DNA from: Purshia tridentata
Taxonomy: Eukaryota; Streptophyta; Magnoliopsida; Rosales; Rosaceae
Assembly: GCA_003254885.1 (NCBI GenBank)
Contig: QANT01002862.1
Span: forward strand, 186,001-250,000
Direction of reading: 5' to 3'
Length of the DNA: 64,000 nt
The notes beneath the pieces are model-generated. The model was not told the DNA's origin, did no database searches, and was given only the letters and a program-made list of their open reading frames with translations. Positions within the stretch are counted from its first letter, which is position 1. Each line of letters starts with the position of its first letter. The position numbers and the translations under genes were made by a program. Below, piece after piece: positions 10,613 to 24,050 of the stretch.

Positions 10613-13600
10613 GATAGAGGCCCAGCTAGCTATGATCTAGGCAGATATTTAAGCAAAATGTTGTTGCGAACTAGCAATAGTAATAATAGCTTTCAAGTTG
10701 AAGTTGAAGCCGCCAGTACAGAGACAGACTTTATTTAGTTGAAGAGCTTAATTATAAATTAATTTTTGTTTGCCCCCCAGTTAGCTAGTTTCACATGGGA
10801 AAAGGACCAGACTTTGCTTTCTTTTCCAAGAAACTAACCTGAGAAAAGAGAAAACACTGAGAGAAAAGTCGAGAAAGAAACATACAAGGAAATAAGGAAC
10901 TGTGTGTGTTTGCGAGCGCGTGAGCAACAGAGGACTCGACTACTAGTACTGTATATAAGAGACGGTGACAGAGTGAGGGAGATTTGACAAAGTTTGAGGC
11001 GCATAGCCCGTATTTATAGACACAGACACAGATACAGACAGACACATTCACCTTAACCTTCTGCTCTCGGCATTGCATTGGGACTTTGAAAGCTTTATTA
11101 CCTTTGGCTGGACATGACATTCTGCTACGTTTCACCACCTCATTGGTTCTCAGACTGCAACACTAACAATCTCACTGTATTTGCATCATTTCCAACACTT
11201 ACATATATATCAACTATTTTTACTTTCTGCCTTGCTTTTGTTAAACGATCACCGATTACATAATCCTAATTACATTAATCAAGGAAAATACTATCTTAAA
11301 AACTACTACCTCCTATGTTTTATTAAACAAAAAAACCTCAACCCTTGGCCAAAAAAAAAAAACCCTTAACCATTACACATTAGTCATTACCAAAAAATAG
11401 TTTTCTTCTGTTAATATTGTGCATGTAATGCTCACAAAAAGGCCACATATGCAAAAGTAACGATCCGTTTAATTTATATTTCGTATGGAATAAAGTTACG
11501 AAACATAATCTAATTTAAAATGTCAAAAATTATTTATTTTAAAGACAAAGTGTGAACCCTAATAATTTAAAGGAATAAATGACTATTAACCCTATATTTT
11601 ATGTGCGCTACACCAAAACATCACACATAAAATATGAATCTGGGCACGCTGTTTAGGGGAGAAAAACTACAAATTAAGACTTTATTCAAGCACTAGTCCG
11701 GTCCACTTACCTACTTTAGGGCTCATTCTTTACCACCTATAATATGTGTAGCATGTGTTTGTATGTGAATGGAAAATGATAATACTGAAATGAATAAATG
11801 ACACAAATGAAATGGACTACAATTAATTATAAGTTGATGGATTTTGCCAAACCACGTGTTTCTATGTGACAATTTAATTAACTACTTTATACTATAGTCT
11901 ATAACTCAAATATATTACTGAACCCAACTTTTTATATTTATTATATTTGGTGGCAAGAAGTGCTACTAAAGTTTTAACGAAGTATATAAATATTTCCCTA
12001 ACCAATAAAGACTAGTACATAGGCTATAGTGAATTCAACCCTTATGATTGAAGCCAAAAAGAGAGGTGCCTGATCGACCATTCTAGGCAAAGATGACCCT
12101 TTAAGCTTAATTAATTACTAGCCATGAAAGGATAAAAAAAATATAACCTCAGCTTGCCATGCAAAAGGTAAAACTCATTTATCTCCCTCACACTCAGTCC
12201 CAATCCGCCCAGCATTATATTTTGCAACATAATTGTTGAAACTTAAAAATGTGCCTTTCATTTTTTAGAGGAAAAAGTATGTGACTACGTGTATGTAAGT
12301 TATGACTTATTGTAAAACAATTATACTATTTAAATCGTATTTATTTATCGATCTTATATATATAAAAATGAATCTCACATCTATAAAAAATTTATAATGT
12401 CAAAATTTTCTCTAATACGGGACATTTAATGTGGTATGTGAGCAGCTAATATTTCGACATCAACAATGTGAGAGTAAATGTTATATTCTTCATTTCTTCT
12501 CAAAAAAAATAAAATTTATACATAGTGCGAGGTCATTTTCACTTTTTCATGCCTCTATTTTGCTAATCATTATTCTTTTTTAACACCTAAATCTGCGGGG
12601 CAAGGAAAAGTGTAAAAGATCGAGGATCTTGGTTTTTTGTGTCTCACTCACTCGCATCATTAATTTGTTTTACCTTGATTACTTCACAACATTGTCTGCT
12701 TTTAATCATCAAGAATTGTTCTGTAATGGTAAATTACAAGATATGCCAACAAATAGATAAAGGGGTAAAAGAAAGATATGATGGTGTTTCCTAGAAAATG
12801 ACTGCATTTCCCCTTAATTAACTTCAATTTAATTGCAAGATTACCAAGACATTTTAAATCGCCTTTAATCATCTCTTCAATGAAAAAAAAAATGTAACTA
12901 TTTATATGGAAAGAGAGTGAAATAAAAGGGCGTTATTCCCATTTTATTTTAATCTTGTATTTATTTATATTGGAGAATTAAAAAAAAATAAGTGGAGCTC
13001 ACTCCAAAATGAGGAATCACTCCTCCAATCTCATTCCTTGGGAAAGATATGATATTGACTTCCTTTTCAATTTTTATCATAATTCTAAAATATTCATTAA
13101 GAAAATAAATTTTTTTACAACACTCAAACTTTTTAGTAAATAACAAGCTTTTATTCGATTCATAATTATTAATAAATATATGAATAAGAATCAATTTCAT
13201 TTTCATTCCCATTATAAATGATTAGTAAACAAGTTAATCACTCTCCTCACTCTAATTCTTTTTCTCATCCATTCTTTTTTATTCTAATTCATTCTCTCTC
13301 ACATTCAATGTTAGTAAACATGACTTCAAAGTAAAATAATGGGATTATTTTTGGCGGGAAAGCGTGGACCTTCTATAATCATTAATATATGAACAGATAG
13401 TAGAAAAATAATTAATAAATATACATAATTAATCAGTGGTATCTGCAAAGTGAGAAAGATTACTCAGGCAAATCTTTGACTGAAGCATATAATGCATATT
13501 TGCCATCCCTTTCGATGACAGGCAATAGATTTTTTCCAGAAAAAAAAAAGGGTTGTGTTATTTATTGTTTTCCTCTGGCATGAATCTTGATTAGCCCTTT

Positions 13601-16042
13601 TCATTAAAAATTGTAGCCTCTATTCAATACAAACTGGCAAAAGCATAAATAAATTAATTATTCAGTGGTGAGATAGTTATTAAATTAAAAGGGTCAACAA
13701 CATAAAAAAGCAAAAAAGAAAAGAAAATGGGTTTAAACAGCCGGTCATCACTTATTAGTTTGAAATTGAATGATGTTGGTGATCAAAGATTCTAGGCCAG
13801 GTGCTGATGAAATTAAAGCATGCTAGATGGCAACAACCAAAACAAAGAGTCCCCACTCTTTCGGGCACAATTATATGCTTTCATTATCAAACAAAGTGTG
13901 AGAATTTAATAATCAAGACCACCGATACAAGGTACTATTTGCAATTAATTAAAGGAAACTATTCTTTAGAAAAATGCAAATCAAAATTTATGGTTTTTAT
14001 ACAACTCAATTGGGTGATTTTCTATTCTCAAATAATTTGGTAAGTTATAATAGCTATTTTTTAATTAATTAAATTCACAATCTAACACATAATATAATAG
14101 ATCATTTAGTGACAATAAAAACTTTCCAACTTAGGATTGTATTGCAACAAAGATACATGCAAAAACTACTCATCGTAACATGTCCTCTTGGTCACGAGTA
14201 CTTGGTTAGTAAATATTTAACTTAAATGCAGGGTTAGGAACATAGGAAAGGAAGCAAGGGTAATCTGGTCTGCAGTGTATTTTTATGGTAAAATGCATAC
14301 AAATGCAGTGGCGAGTTGTAAGAAGTAAGAATGGCACACGTGAATTTTCAAACTTGGGATTTTGGCATCACCATGAGTCTGCTGATAGATTGTACAAGTG
14401 GCCAGGTTCCCAGGGTGCATGGACAAGATATATATGTGGACACTGGACATGCACGTGACATTGAAACAGTTGCAATAAAAGAGTAGAGACATGAAGAGGA
14501 AGCTCAGCCAGAGAGTTAGGTTTGGAACTTAGGATTTGAGGGAAGGAATTCCCCAAAGAAAAGTAAATAGACAGCCACAGCTGGGCCGCAATTTTAGCTG
14601 CACGAATCAGAATCATCAGAATATGATAAAGAGTAAAAGTATCACAAACAAACACAATGCCCCTATTTTCAGGCTTCAGTTTTCAGTCTTTGAGTGTCGA
14701 GTCTTCTCACCGATTCTGCTACCATTGCTCAATGCATGCTTTTTGGGGTTAGTAACCTAAATATATGTAGGCCTTGGAAGATGATATGTGACCATGATTG
14801 TGTGTCTAGTATAGTATGTATAGTCACCTTCTACCTAAACTTCATGTGGGGGGGTTCACATTTTACATGCAGGTAGGCACCGGCCGAAAGAAGCAATTTT
14901 TTTATGTTACCGTAATTGCACTGTCACTTGGTGTTATTAATCATGTTATAATATGTGTATATTTATTAATATTATATTCTAACAGTAATTTGATGTCCAC
15001 CCATGTTATACACATGAATTAGTAATATTGTATGACGTGACACTTATGAGATAAATTTCTCTATAACAAGGATATAAGTGATTTGATATTCTAATCTTAT
15101 AACATAATGACATCTATGATTTTATACTTCATCACATAAAAATTTTTCCAATTTCAAAACAAAAACTATCTCTTGGAATGCCAAATCAGCCTATATTATT
15201 GTTATAAGTAAGTTTTTCTGGACAGTAACATACAATTTTTTTTTAATTAAATGGAAACACATTCTTGGCTACCAAACAGGGCTCTCAACTCCCCAGTCTT
15301 GGTCCAGTCCATTCTTAGACAAGGAGTCAAATACACAAGACATGCATCAAATGGGCCGCCACCAGCACCACCAGCCCCCAACAAAAAAAAAGTGTGTAAA
15401 AGAATCAGTTTGGTTTGATTATATGATCTTTTGTTTTATTGGTACAGCTGGTTTTGTATGATTTTGCCTTTAAGGGGAAGGTCCGCTTACATGCATGATT
15501 AGGCTATTTTAGAGGTGTAATAAGTTAATAATTTCTTGATAAGGTAGGCCTAGTGCTGTACATGTGATATGACTCCACAGACCTTCTCACATGGCCATTT
15601 TACATGAAATTTGCCTTTCTTTTCTTTTCTTTTCTTTTTCAAATAATAGAGGTGGAGATGTTAGTTGTTACTGTAGGAGGAGCAAAAGTAGAGTGTGATG
15701 AGCGTAATTTGAGAATGGGATTATGTGATTATTATATTATTATTAATTATTAAAACTGTTATAAAAATTCCATATCTATGTAAAGTCGTTAAGGATATTA
15801 AAGGGAGGGGGAGAGAGAGTGAGACTGAAAGAGATGCGTACAAAGTTACAAACTACACCGCGTTTAACGCTAGTTCAACTACAGATAGATATTCCATATA
15901 ATCATTGATAAAATGGGCATGGAAGTCCTCAAATGTGAGAGTTTAGTCTATATTTTGATCTATTTATCCCAAGTGATAACTACCTAATACTTTACAACAA
16001 CGATATAACACTTAAAACAGAAGTGTGGGTTTTCTATTTCTA
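10613..16042. other. KNOX upstream region and gene-poor intergenic DNA
   Basis: About 5.4 kb without a recognisable gene. The part next to KNOX (to about 11,100) is probably promoter and leader. The rest is AT-rich with poly-A/T tracts and no long protein-like frame. A region around 12,960-13,320 has transposon-like character but no ends I can define. Confidence 0.55.
15617..15641. repeat. (TTTTC)n microsatellite
   Basis: About five tandem TTTTC-type units in intergenic DNA, about 0.4 kb before the 3' end of the EFR3-like gene. Confidence 0.75.
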
Positions 16043-17103
16043 CTAACACCCAGCTGCCTTGAGGAAGTTGTCAAATGGACTAGCAGGAGGCAGCCTCAAA
16101 GCCAACCACGGATCATTTTGCATTAATGCAGATCCCTGAGTAGCCCCAGTTTCAGTAGTTAACTGCATCAACATTAACACCGGCATTGAATATCAATATA
16201 ATGTGCGCACAAAAAAATACTGATAAATCATACACAGCGCAGCTGTTGTGAAAAGGTTAAATGACTAGTTAGAATTAAACTGCAGCTATCATCCCCTACA
16301 AATATGGCCTGTTCTCTGATTGCATAAAAAACTAAATAGGGCCTGACCTTCTGGAGTGTTGTGCGTCCATATGCAGGAAATGCAGGAAACATTTTGTTAC
16401 CGACACTGCTCTGATGATTTTCATGGGCCAACCAGTTAGAGAGCTTATTCCTTGTGCATGTGCCGAGGGCTTCGCACTGGCCAGCCATTGTGTTGTATGG
16501 AAGGGGTGATGTAGAGATAGATGTTCCCACTACTTGACCGGCTACCTCGAGTGCCTAAAAAAAATTTTGTTCAGTATTGTAGGTGAAAAACTTGCAAAGT
16601 GATGATCTTAAATGATCCACATATACACAAGGAAGGTTGACTTGGTTACTGATTCTAAAAGCTGTCCAATGCTGATAACATGCTGAGAGAGGTCAGTAAC
16701 AGATGTTTCACTTATCGCATCATCCTCAAAAGATGAATTTGTTGGAAATTCCTGCAACATGAGAAGTCATAAAGAATAGCCTTAATTTCAATGTATACAT
16801 GACTATGATCAGATGTGGCAGGTTGCATATCAATTCGGCAGGAGCAAGAAAACTAGCCTAAATGTCATACCCCATCAAAGGACGGTGATTGTTTTGAATG
16901 GGCAGCCATTTGATTTTGGTCAAAGTTGAGCATTGATTGTGGACCAAACATGAATGCATCGTCAGGTGTGAATGACTCTGAAAGTTGATTCGCCACATCT
17001 TCTGCCTCCATCTTTAAGAGGAAAAAGAAACAAATGAGGATGTGTGTGAGATGTATACATATGTATATGTGCGTATAATATACAAATATATATATATATA
17101 TGT

Positions 17104-17135
<32 letters not shown>

Positions 17136-20100
17136 TTGGGAAGAATAAAACAGAGGTCTATCAAGTAAACCATCATACCTCAGTAATGTTTGATAGAAAC
17201 TGAACTAAAATTTCCATTGTGACATAGTCAGATTCATATATTTTGTTCCGCAAATTAAATAGTAATGAAGTAGCCATCTGGTTATCAGTAAGAGATCCAT
17301 ATTTACTAATATCTGCCTCAGGCTTTACATAAACTTGAAGATCACCACTGATGCCCAAATATGGATCAACCTGAATTTGCACAAGATGTAAGAAATTTGT
17401 CAGAATAAATTCACACCACTAGCAAGTTATAAAATTGTAATATGCTCAATGATCAAAGAGCTTAAATGATCCTATTAAAAGCCAGAAACTTCATTCTATC
17501 AAAAGTGGGAAATGTGATCCTATTGCTGCCCCTAGTTTTTAAGTAATAGGAGCATTCAGGATGAGGATAAGATATACTCACATCATATGGTATTAATGAC
17601 TTGAGTAGATCATTCAGATCAGGAATGTGATAGATCTTAGATGCAAACATCAACATGCCAACTGATAGTACAAGGATAGATCTCTGACATGCCGGAGGCA
17701 ACATTCCTGCAAAGAGATTTAAGAAATTTACTCACAACTTAATTTTTTTCATCAGAAGTGAATGATTATTTAAAGATTTATGCTCTCCACACCATTGTTA
17801 GGATCAAGGGAAATATTCCTCAGAGACAGCAGAAGTTGAATGAAACGAACTATAGAGTTGTCATTTGGATTCTGCAAAATCACAAATTTAAGAAATTTCA
17901 TAAGAAACTTAAGTAACACATAAGGGATACATGCATACATGTAAAAAACCAGATAGATACATTGAACACAGGCAAATCTGCGTATCCCATTGGAATCATG
18001 GATTTATTATTTAGAAAATAGGGCAAAAACCTATCACCAAGAATAAACCACTACAGAAATGAGAATCGTCAACAGTATTAGACCACCTCAGTCCTACAAG
18101 TAAACACTACACAAAACACTCAATCACATCCTCATTCAATTTAGGATGATATGCTCTCCCTAATGAAGGTATAAATGTGGAAGTGCGAAGAAACAGAGAC
18201 ATAATAAAAGAAATAAATGAAAAAAGAAAAGCAAATAATGTAAATTAAAACTTCACCTTCAAGCGTGAAGAAATAAGCATTAAAGTGAAAGAATGAGCTA
18301 TAGCTTCAAAATTTGAAGGCAAATTATCTGGGAGATTGGCTTGTATCCAAAAAGCAGACAGCAAGTTTGCCATTTGATCCTCAGTAAACTTCATAACATA
18401 CGGTTCCTGAGCCAACGAACAAACCAGGAAGTATAAAGACTTGGTAAAGCAAGCAAAAGCTACACACTGCAAATGTTACCAGTTACAAAAGAGATGAAAC
18501 TTCTTACTGGCTCCGTTAAGCTGACTGACCCAGCTGTCCTGTCAATAATAGAGCTGATTTTGTAGAAATTATGGGAACTCTTGCAGGCACGTCCCTGCTT
18601 CCAGTCTTCCTCTGCAGTGTCTCTCTCTTTCAAATCATCATGAGCATTATTATTCTCAGGCTTTTCTGCTTTGGGGCCATCTTTCTCCTTCCGGAGCTTT
18701 TCAAGTCTAGCTGTAATCGAAGCAAAGGCAGATGCCGTATTCGAATCCCATCTTCTTGATTGGTATACAAAACCAGATTGTAGGGGCGCAACTTCATGTC
18801 GGGGCCGATTAGAACTTGGGATGAGAAGAATAGAGAATATCTGGTGTGCTCCAACACGCACCTCAACATCAGGATGCACCATCACTTTCAAAAGTTGGAC
18901 AAGAAGGGATTCTGGAAATACCTGGAAGAAAACATTAAAAAAGGCTCAACTATGCCGTATTCAAGAAAAGCAGAAAACAATAACGTTCACCCTTCATTAC
19001 TTCAGTGTCATATGAATCATATCTATAAGAATGGTTCCTTCTGAAACCATTCTATCTCACAACATATTGGAAACATTTTCTTCAATCAAATTAAATAAGG
19101 GTCATTTGAAATTGTAAACAGTTTTGCATGTCCACCAATTTACATTTCCCTTGAGATACAGAATCCAAATTATGCTGTCCAAAATCATTCAATCAAAATC
19201 AGTTCGTCTTCCTTAATGTATCTTGCAATTATGTCTGTGACTATAAGCAACTAGCAAATATGAGTAATTTCCAGGAAATAGACACGGGGCAGCAAGGCAT
19301 AAACCCCTCTAAAACCAGCAAAGATATTTTCAAACTCCTCTCACCTGCTGTGAATGTGAAGAGATCAATGCTAATGAGATCGTATGAGCAAGAATCATTA
19401 CAGATCCAATGGTAGCTCTGGCAACAGTTCCCGATGGAAGCTTCTCCAGAGTTATAGCCATCATGTCAAATAGTGGTAGTACATTTCCAATCTATTAAAA
19501 AATCACCACGTGCTTTTAATAAATAATAGAAGCACCACAGAATACAAGCAACTACAAACACCAAAAGTGTAGAATTTACCCCTCTAGCAATTTCTAGTAA
19601 GCAATCTTCAATAGAATTTTGTAAAATAGTATTTATGTTCGACTCTTGCTCTCCAACCGATTCAACAGTGGCTTGAAGACTCTTCCTCAAATGCCTGCAC
19701 AAGTCAGAAACAAATCCAATTTCTGCCAGCACTGCTCCAGATCCAATTTGGCTAGCCAAAGCACTAGCAACTTGAATGACATAAGATTTGAGTTGTGGAT
19801 CATGTGAAACGTTTTTGTGGTCAAGATGACGAATCACATAAGCTAAAATCAACTGCTGATTCCCTGAAGCCAAAAGTTAACATTAGAAAATACCACCACA
19901 TCAAAGGGAATAAGTACTGACATAATTTTGCAGAGCAAAATATCACCACAAAGGACTTCATTAAGTGCAAAGAAGATCAGAATACCTGAAGACTCCATAA
20001 AGTACGACATATCAGACAAAACCAGCAGAGCTAACCCATTCCGAGGAACCCAGTGTTGCCCAGCATCAAAGTAGACAAACATTGGATCCAATACTCGGCG

Positions 20101-23100
20101 CATTGTTGTGCTCTCCTTGGCTAATTCAATCATTCTCTGAATACAAATTTGAGCCCACACCTTTGGTGTCTCTATCTCTTCTCTGAAACAATTAAACGAT
20201 GAACCAAAACTATTACAAAAGGGCAATCAGATGAAAAGAAAATAACTATTAAGTGATGCAATTACCATAATCCAAATTTAAACTCATTGACTGACAAGCT
20301 CTCCTTTATAGGCTTTCAATAACTCCTACCTTGTCAGAAGAGAAGGATCCTTCTTTTCTGGTCGTGGCTTGATGATCTTGCTGCTAGGGCTAGCATCACA
20401 GCCAACGACTCTGCCTTCACTTCGAACTACCTCATCCACCCAGTTATGATGTGGCTCCCCTCTGTCATCATCTTCATTGTGTGCATCTGGCTCATAGTTA
20501 TCCAAGGTGACATGTACAATCTGCATTCACAAGAAAAAATTGCAATGCTCAGTATTGATGAGAGAGGTGTTACTGGCTCCCTTGATATTTGATAATGCAG
20601 TTAACAAATTGCAAATTATATACACACACACACACACATAAACGACTGTTCTTCATAAGACCTAGGGACACAACACTCATGTTCATCTATATTACACATT
20701 CCTTTGGATGCTTTCAAAGGCTTCACCTTTATTGCATTTGTGTCCATCTGTTTGATTTAAGATCTTAAATAAATATCCATTCCTTCGGCCATTAAGTCAC
20801 ATCAATCTAATACAATATCAACCTGTGTCAAAATAATAGTTCAAAAGACAAACGGCCTAGTCCAAAAATGAATGAGACATTTTTTTGTTTTCAGTACAAT
20901 GATACAATGGGGGTCAAATGAGACATTTAAATGCCCCCAAAAAGTGCATATAAGCTAACAGTAATTTCATAAGACACATCTTAATATCTTCAAATAATGT
21001 AGCTTACAAGAACTAACCTCATCAAATTCGGCAAAAATATATGAAAATTCTGCCATGAATTTCACCTGACAAGGGAGAAATCTACCAAATTAACAATGTT
21101 CCAACTAAAAAAACAAAACATTTTGTAATAGTTTTAAAATTGATCATTATTGAATGAAAACTAGACCCCAAAAGGAGGGGGCGAGGGTTAGCAATTAGAA
21201 ATACTGAAGGAAGTCAAATCATAAAACTACCATGGCTGAAAGGCACTGCAAACTTGATGCTCTCAAGCAGCGCCTTTGATGGTCTTCATCACTCTCACGC
21301 GCCAGCTTACATACTTTATGAACCAAATTCTCAATGCTATGTGTGTAAGTTCCGTCTGCCTGTTCACAGATTGGGTCAACAAACAAGACGAGTCAAAATT
21401 AAGAAAAAAGAAGTAAATAATGTATTTACTTTGTAAAGAAGACTGAATATATCTCCAATCATCCATATTAGATTCATCCATACAGAATAAGAAATGCCAC
21501 AGGCAGGATCAACAATTTATAAATCCAGTGACTGGATACCAAGGGTACAATACATCCTGGCTGTTAACAAATACATTTAGACAGTCAAAAATTTGTGCCC
21601 TAGGCCACTTGGGTGACATGAATGATCCATTTCGCACCAAATTCTTCTAGCCTATATCTAAAAGATCTTTTACTTAACAACACCATGTAACACATAAAGG
21701 AAGGATAACCTATATCCACAGAACTTGTGTTATGTCATGTTGAGATTGTCAGATATTTAGATTAAGTGAAGCCCTGTTTGGTTTCCATAAAGCAGGAAAA
21801 AATTGTTTCTTTTTATGGTACCTAAAAGGGGTCTTCCTACAGATTTATGACATTAAAGCATTGATTAGGCCAATCAAATAGCTTTCATTCTGCTCAGCAT
21901 ATGCCAATAGTTATTTTAAGAGAAGGTCACTTGTCAATCACCTGACTATAGATAAACCTTGTTAGGGTCTGGCACCCAAGTATGCGCAGAGCATCTTGCT
22001 TAGAGTTGTCCAGAAGCTCAGTAACCACATTAAGCACACTGCTAGCAAAATATGCCCTACAAAATTCAAAACATATTCAATACAACAAGAGAATTCTTGC
22101 AGAAGAAGAAGAAGACGTAGATGAAATTTGTCAGGACATAAAACCACACTAATGAACCAAATTAGCAACTAAAATAGCATATATCTAATACATAAGAAAA
22201 CGGAAACTGCTTACACTTACATCTGCTCCTTACACAGGCAAAGCAACTTGTTGTAAGCCTCTGCAACAATATTGATGAACTTGATGTGTTCAAGTCGAAG
22301 CTCTTTGTAACACCTATCTTCAAGATATTTGGCAATCTATTGAAAATAATAGGCAACAGCTATACATCAGTATCAAGCTATTAATTTAGAATGAGATCAC
22401 TTTTATAAGTTTTATTGAATAAGAAATAAAGCAATAGCATAAATTTTTTCCTACCTTTGGGATTCGAACAGGATTTTTTGCAGCATATTCGCATAACTTA
22501 ACAATTTTCCTCTCATTAGGATGGCCATCCTGGAAAATGATGGGGCACTTCAACTTCAGTATTCCAGATATTTATAAGAAAAGTATAAATAGTATTCTAG
22601 ATTTTGATCTTATGTACATGAGCAATTGATTCCCTGGGAAGCAGACTGTTATTTGCTACTCATAAAAAATTTTCACCACTCAGCAATTTTGGCTTATATA
22701 TTTCTTGAGTCTAAAACTCTTTTAAGTCTATATATATTGCTAGACAATCTGGTATGCATTTTGGTAGACTGTAAATTAGGATAACAAATTCACACACACG
22801 ACTGAACCACACCTGATCAATGACCCTTTTCACAGTTGGACAAAGTAACATGAATGTTTGTGTGTGTGTGTAAACAATTGAAAGGGCAAGTCCGATTTTT
22901 GCTACAAAGTCCACACCAAGGCATGCAAGGGAAAAAGGAAATGCAATATTTTTTCCTTCAGATAGTGCTTGGTAGCACTACCAGTGCCCCGCATTACAAG
23001 ATCAATTGAGCAGATTAAGAGCTAATATCTGTGCGTTATGGCTTAAAAGTAAGGGGTAAAGATAGTATTATACTCACAGGAGACTTGGGAAATATTTCTG

Positions 23101-23212
23101 CAAGCAACTTTTTGTAACGCTTAACAGGTTGTCTGGATCTTGACCTCAAAGCAGGGCAGCATACGCACATGTTCCCACACGCTGGGAAAATCTTTCTGGA
23201 GATGACACCCAT
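16043..23212 (-). CDS. EFR3-like / SEMI-ROLLED LEAF 2-type ARM-repeat protein
   Basis: Plant homologue of EFR3, the plasma-membrane anchor of the PI4-kinase alpha complex; the rice relative SRL2 affects leaf rolling. Nineteen coding exons: 23212-23078, 22529-22455, 22336-22221, 22056-21942, 21359-21231, 21065-21018, 20520-20330, 20182-19986, 19863-19580, 19491-19345, 18921-18508, 18406-18257, 17871-17793, 17706-17582, 17370-17179, 17011-16871, 16751-16650, 16554-16348 and 16162-16043. They total 2967 nt (988 residues) with every phase consistent. The N-terminus has a Cys cluster (MGVISRKIFPACGNMCVCCP) followed by a basic patch, as expected for palmitoylation-dependent anchoring. The middle is helical ARM/HEAT-like with an acidic insert (NEDDDRGEPHHNW). 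The C-terminus ends NDPWLALRLPPASPFDNFLKA, a motif typical of the plant family. A leader intron separates the ATG from a 5' untranslated exon. Confidence 0.93.
17086..17135. repeat. Compound (TA)n/(GA)n microsatellite
   Basis: TATATATATATATA followed after a short spacer by about fourteen GA units, within the intron between exons 15 and 16 of the EFR3-like gene. Likely length-polymorphic. Confidence 0.9.
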
Positions 23213-24050
23213 TTCCTAAACATAAACCAATATAAATAAAAGGAGTAAAATGGAGAATAAAATGCGAAAAACCCCAGAAAAATCTTCTATGGAAATATTA
23301 AAAACACTGTTCAACTACCCAAATTAATGCACCAATGTATAACTAAAAGTACCGAGAACCAAAAATGAAGTACGAAAAGAGGAACTTGATCATCCCAGCA
23401 GAAAATCCCTTATCACAACAGAAAACAAACGCATACTATACATGCATGAACACTACAATCTAATATCTTTAAGTACAATGAGAAAACAGAAATAAAATGC
23501 ACCCAACAAGAAACACAAAAAAATAAAAATAAAAGAGGTACATTATACAGAAAGAGATACAAAGCTATTTTGCTTGGTTATTTACACACACTGGGACACA
23601 CCAAAGGAGAAAGGGAAGCTAGAAGGAGAACATTTGAAACTTCACTAGTACAAACATGAACCAAAACACACACAGAAATTGCATCAAAAGAAAAAGAAAA
23701 ATACATTAAAAAGGAGTTACAACCAAAATGATACATATCAACCTTTAAATGTGGTAAAAAAAATATTTAAATATATAAAAGACAGAGAACTCCAGGATAC
23801 CATTAGAGAGAAAATTCATAGAAAAACAACAGAATGAAGCCTAGGTAAATCACTGAACCAGAAGCAAAACCCACATATAAAGCCCAATAAATGTGGGAAC
23901 TTTTTTATTTTGTAAGAAAAAAGAGAAAGCCAGAATACCGTTAACCATTAAACCACGGAGAAAACAAGCCAAGAACTTACCTTGTCCTGCAGAGGCAGAT
24001 CTGGGGAATGAAACCTTCACCTCCTACGGTGTTTATCAGCAAGAGCAAGA
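23213..24050 (-). other. Leader intron and 5' untranslated exon of the EFR3-like gene
   Basis: Read on the minus strand, a good donor (CAAG|GTAAGTTC) lies at 23981/23980. A good acceptor (GTTTATGTTTAG|GAA) lies at 23216/23215, three bases before the ATG. This gives a ~765 bp leader intron with an upstream untranslated exon that probably begins beyond 24,000. The transcript start is not visible. Confidence 0.65.

Noticed and set aside
12960-13330. Possible transposon (AT-rich with two TTAGTAAACA motifs near 13,223 and 13,311)
   Set aside because: I could not find matching inverted ends or a target duplication.
14283-14500. Possible microRNA precursor
   Set aside because: No fold-back arms of adequate complementarity and no known plant miRNA core sequence noticed.
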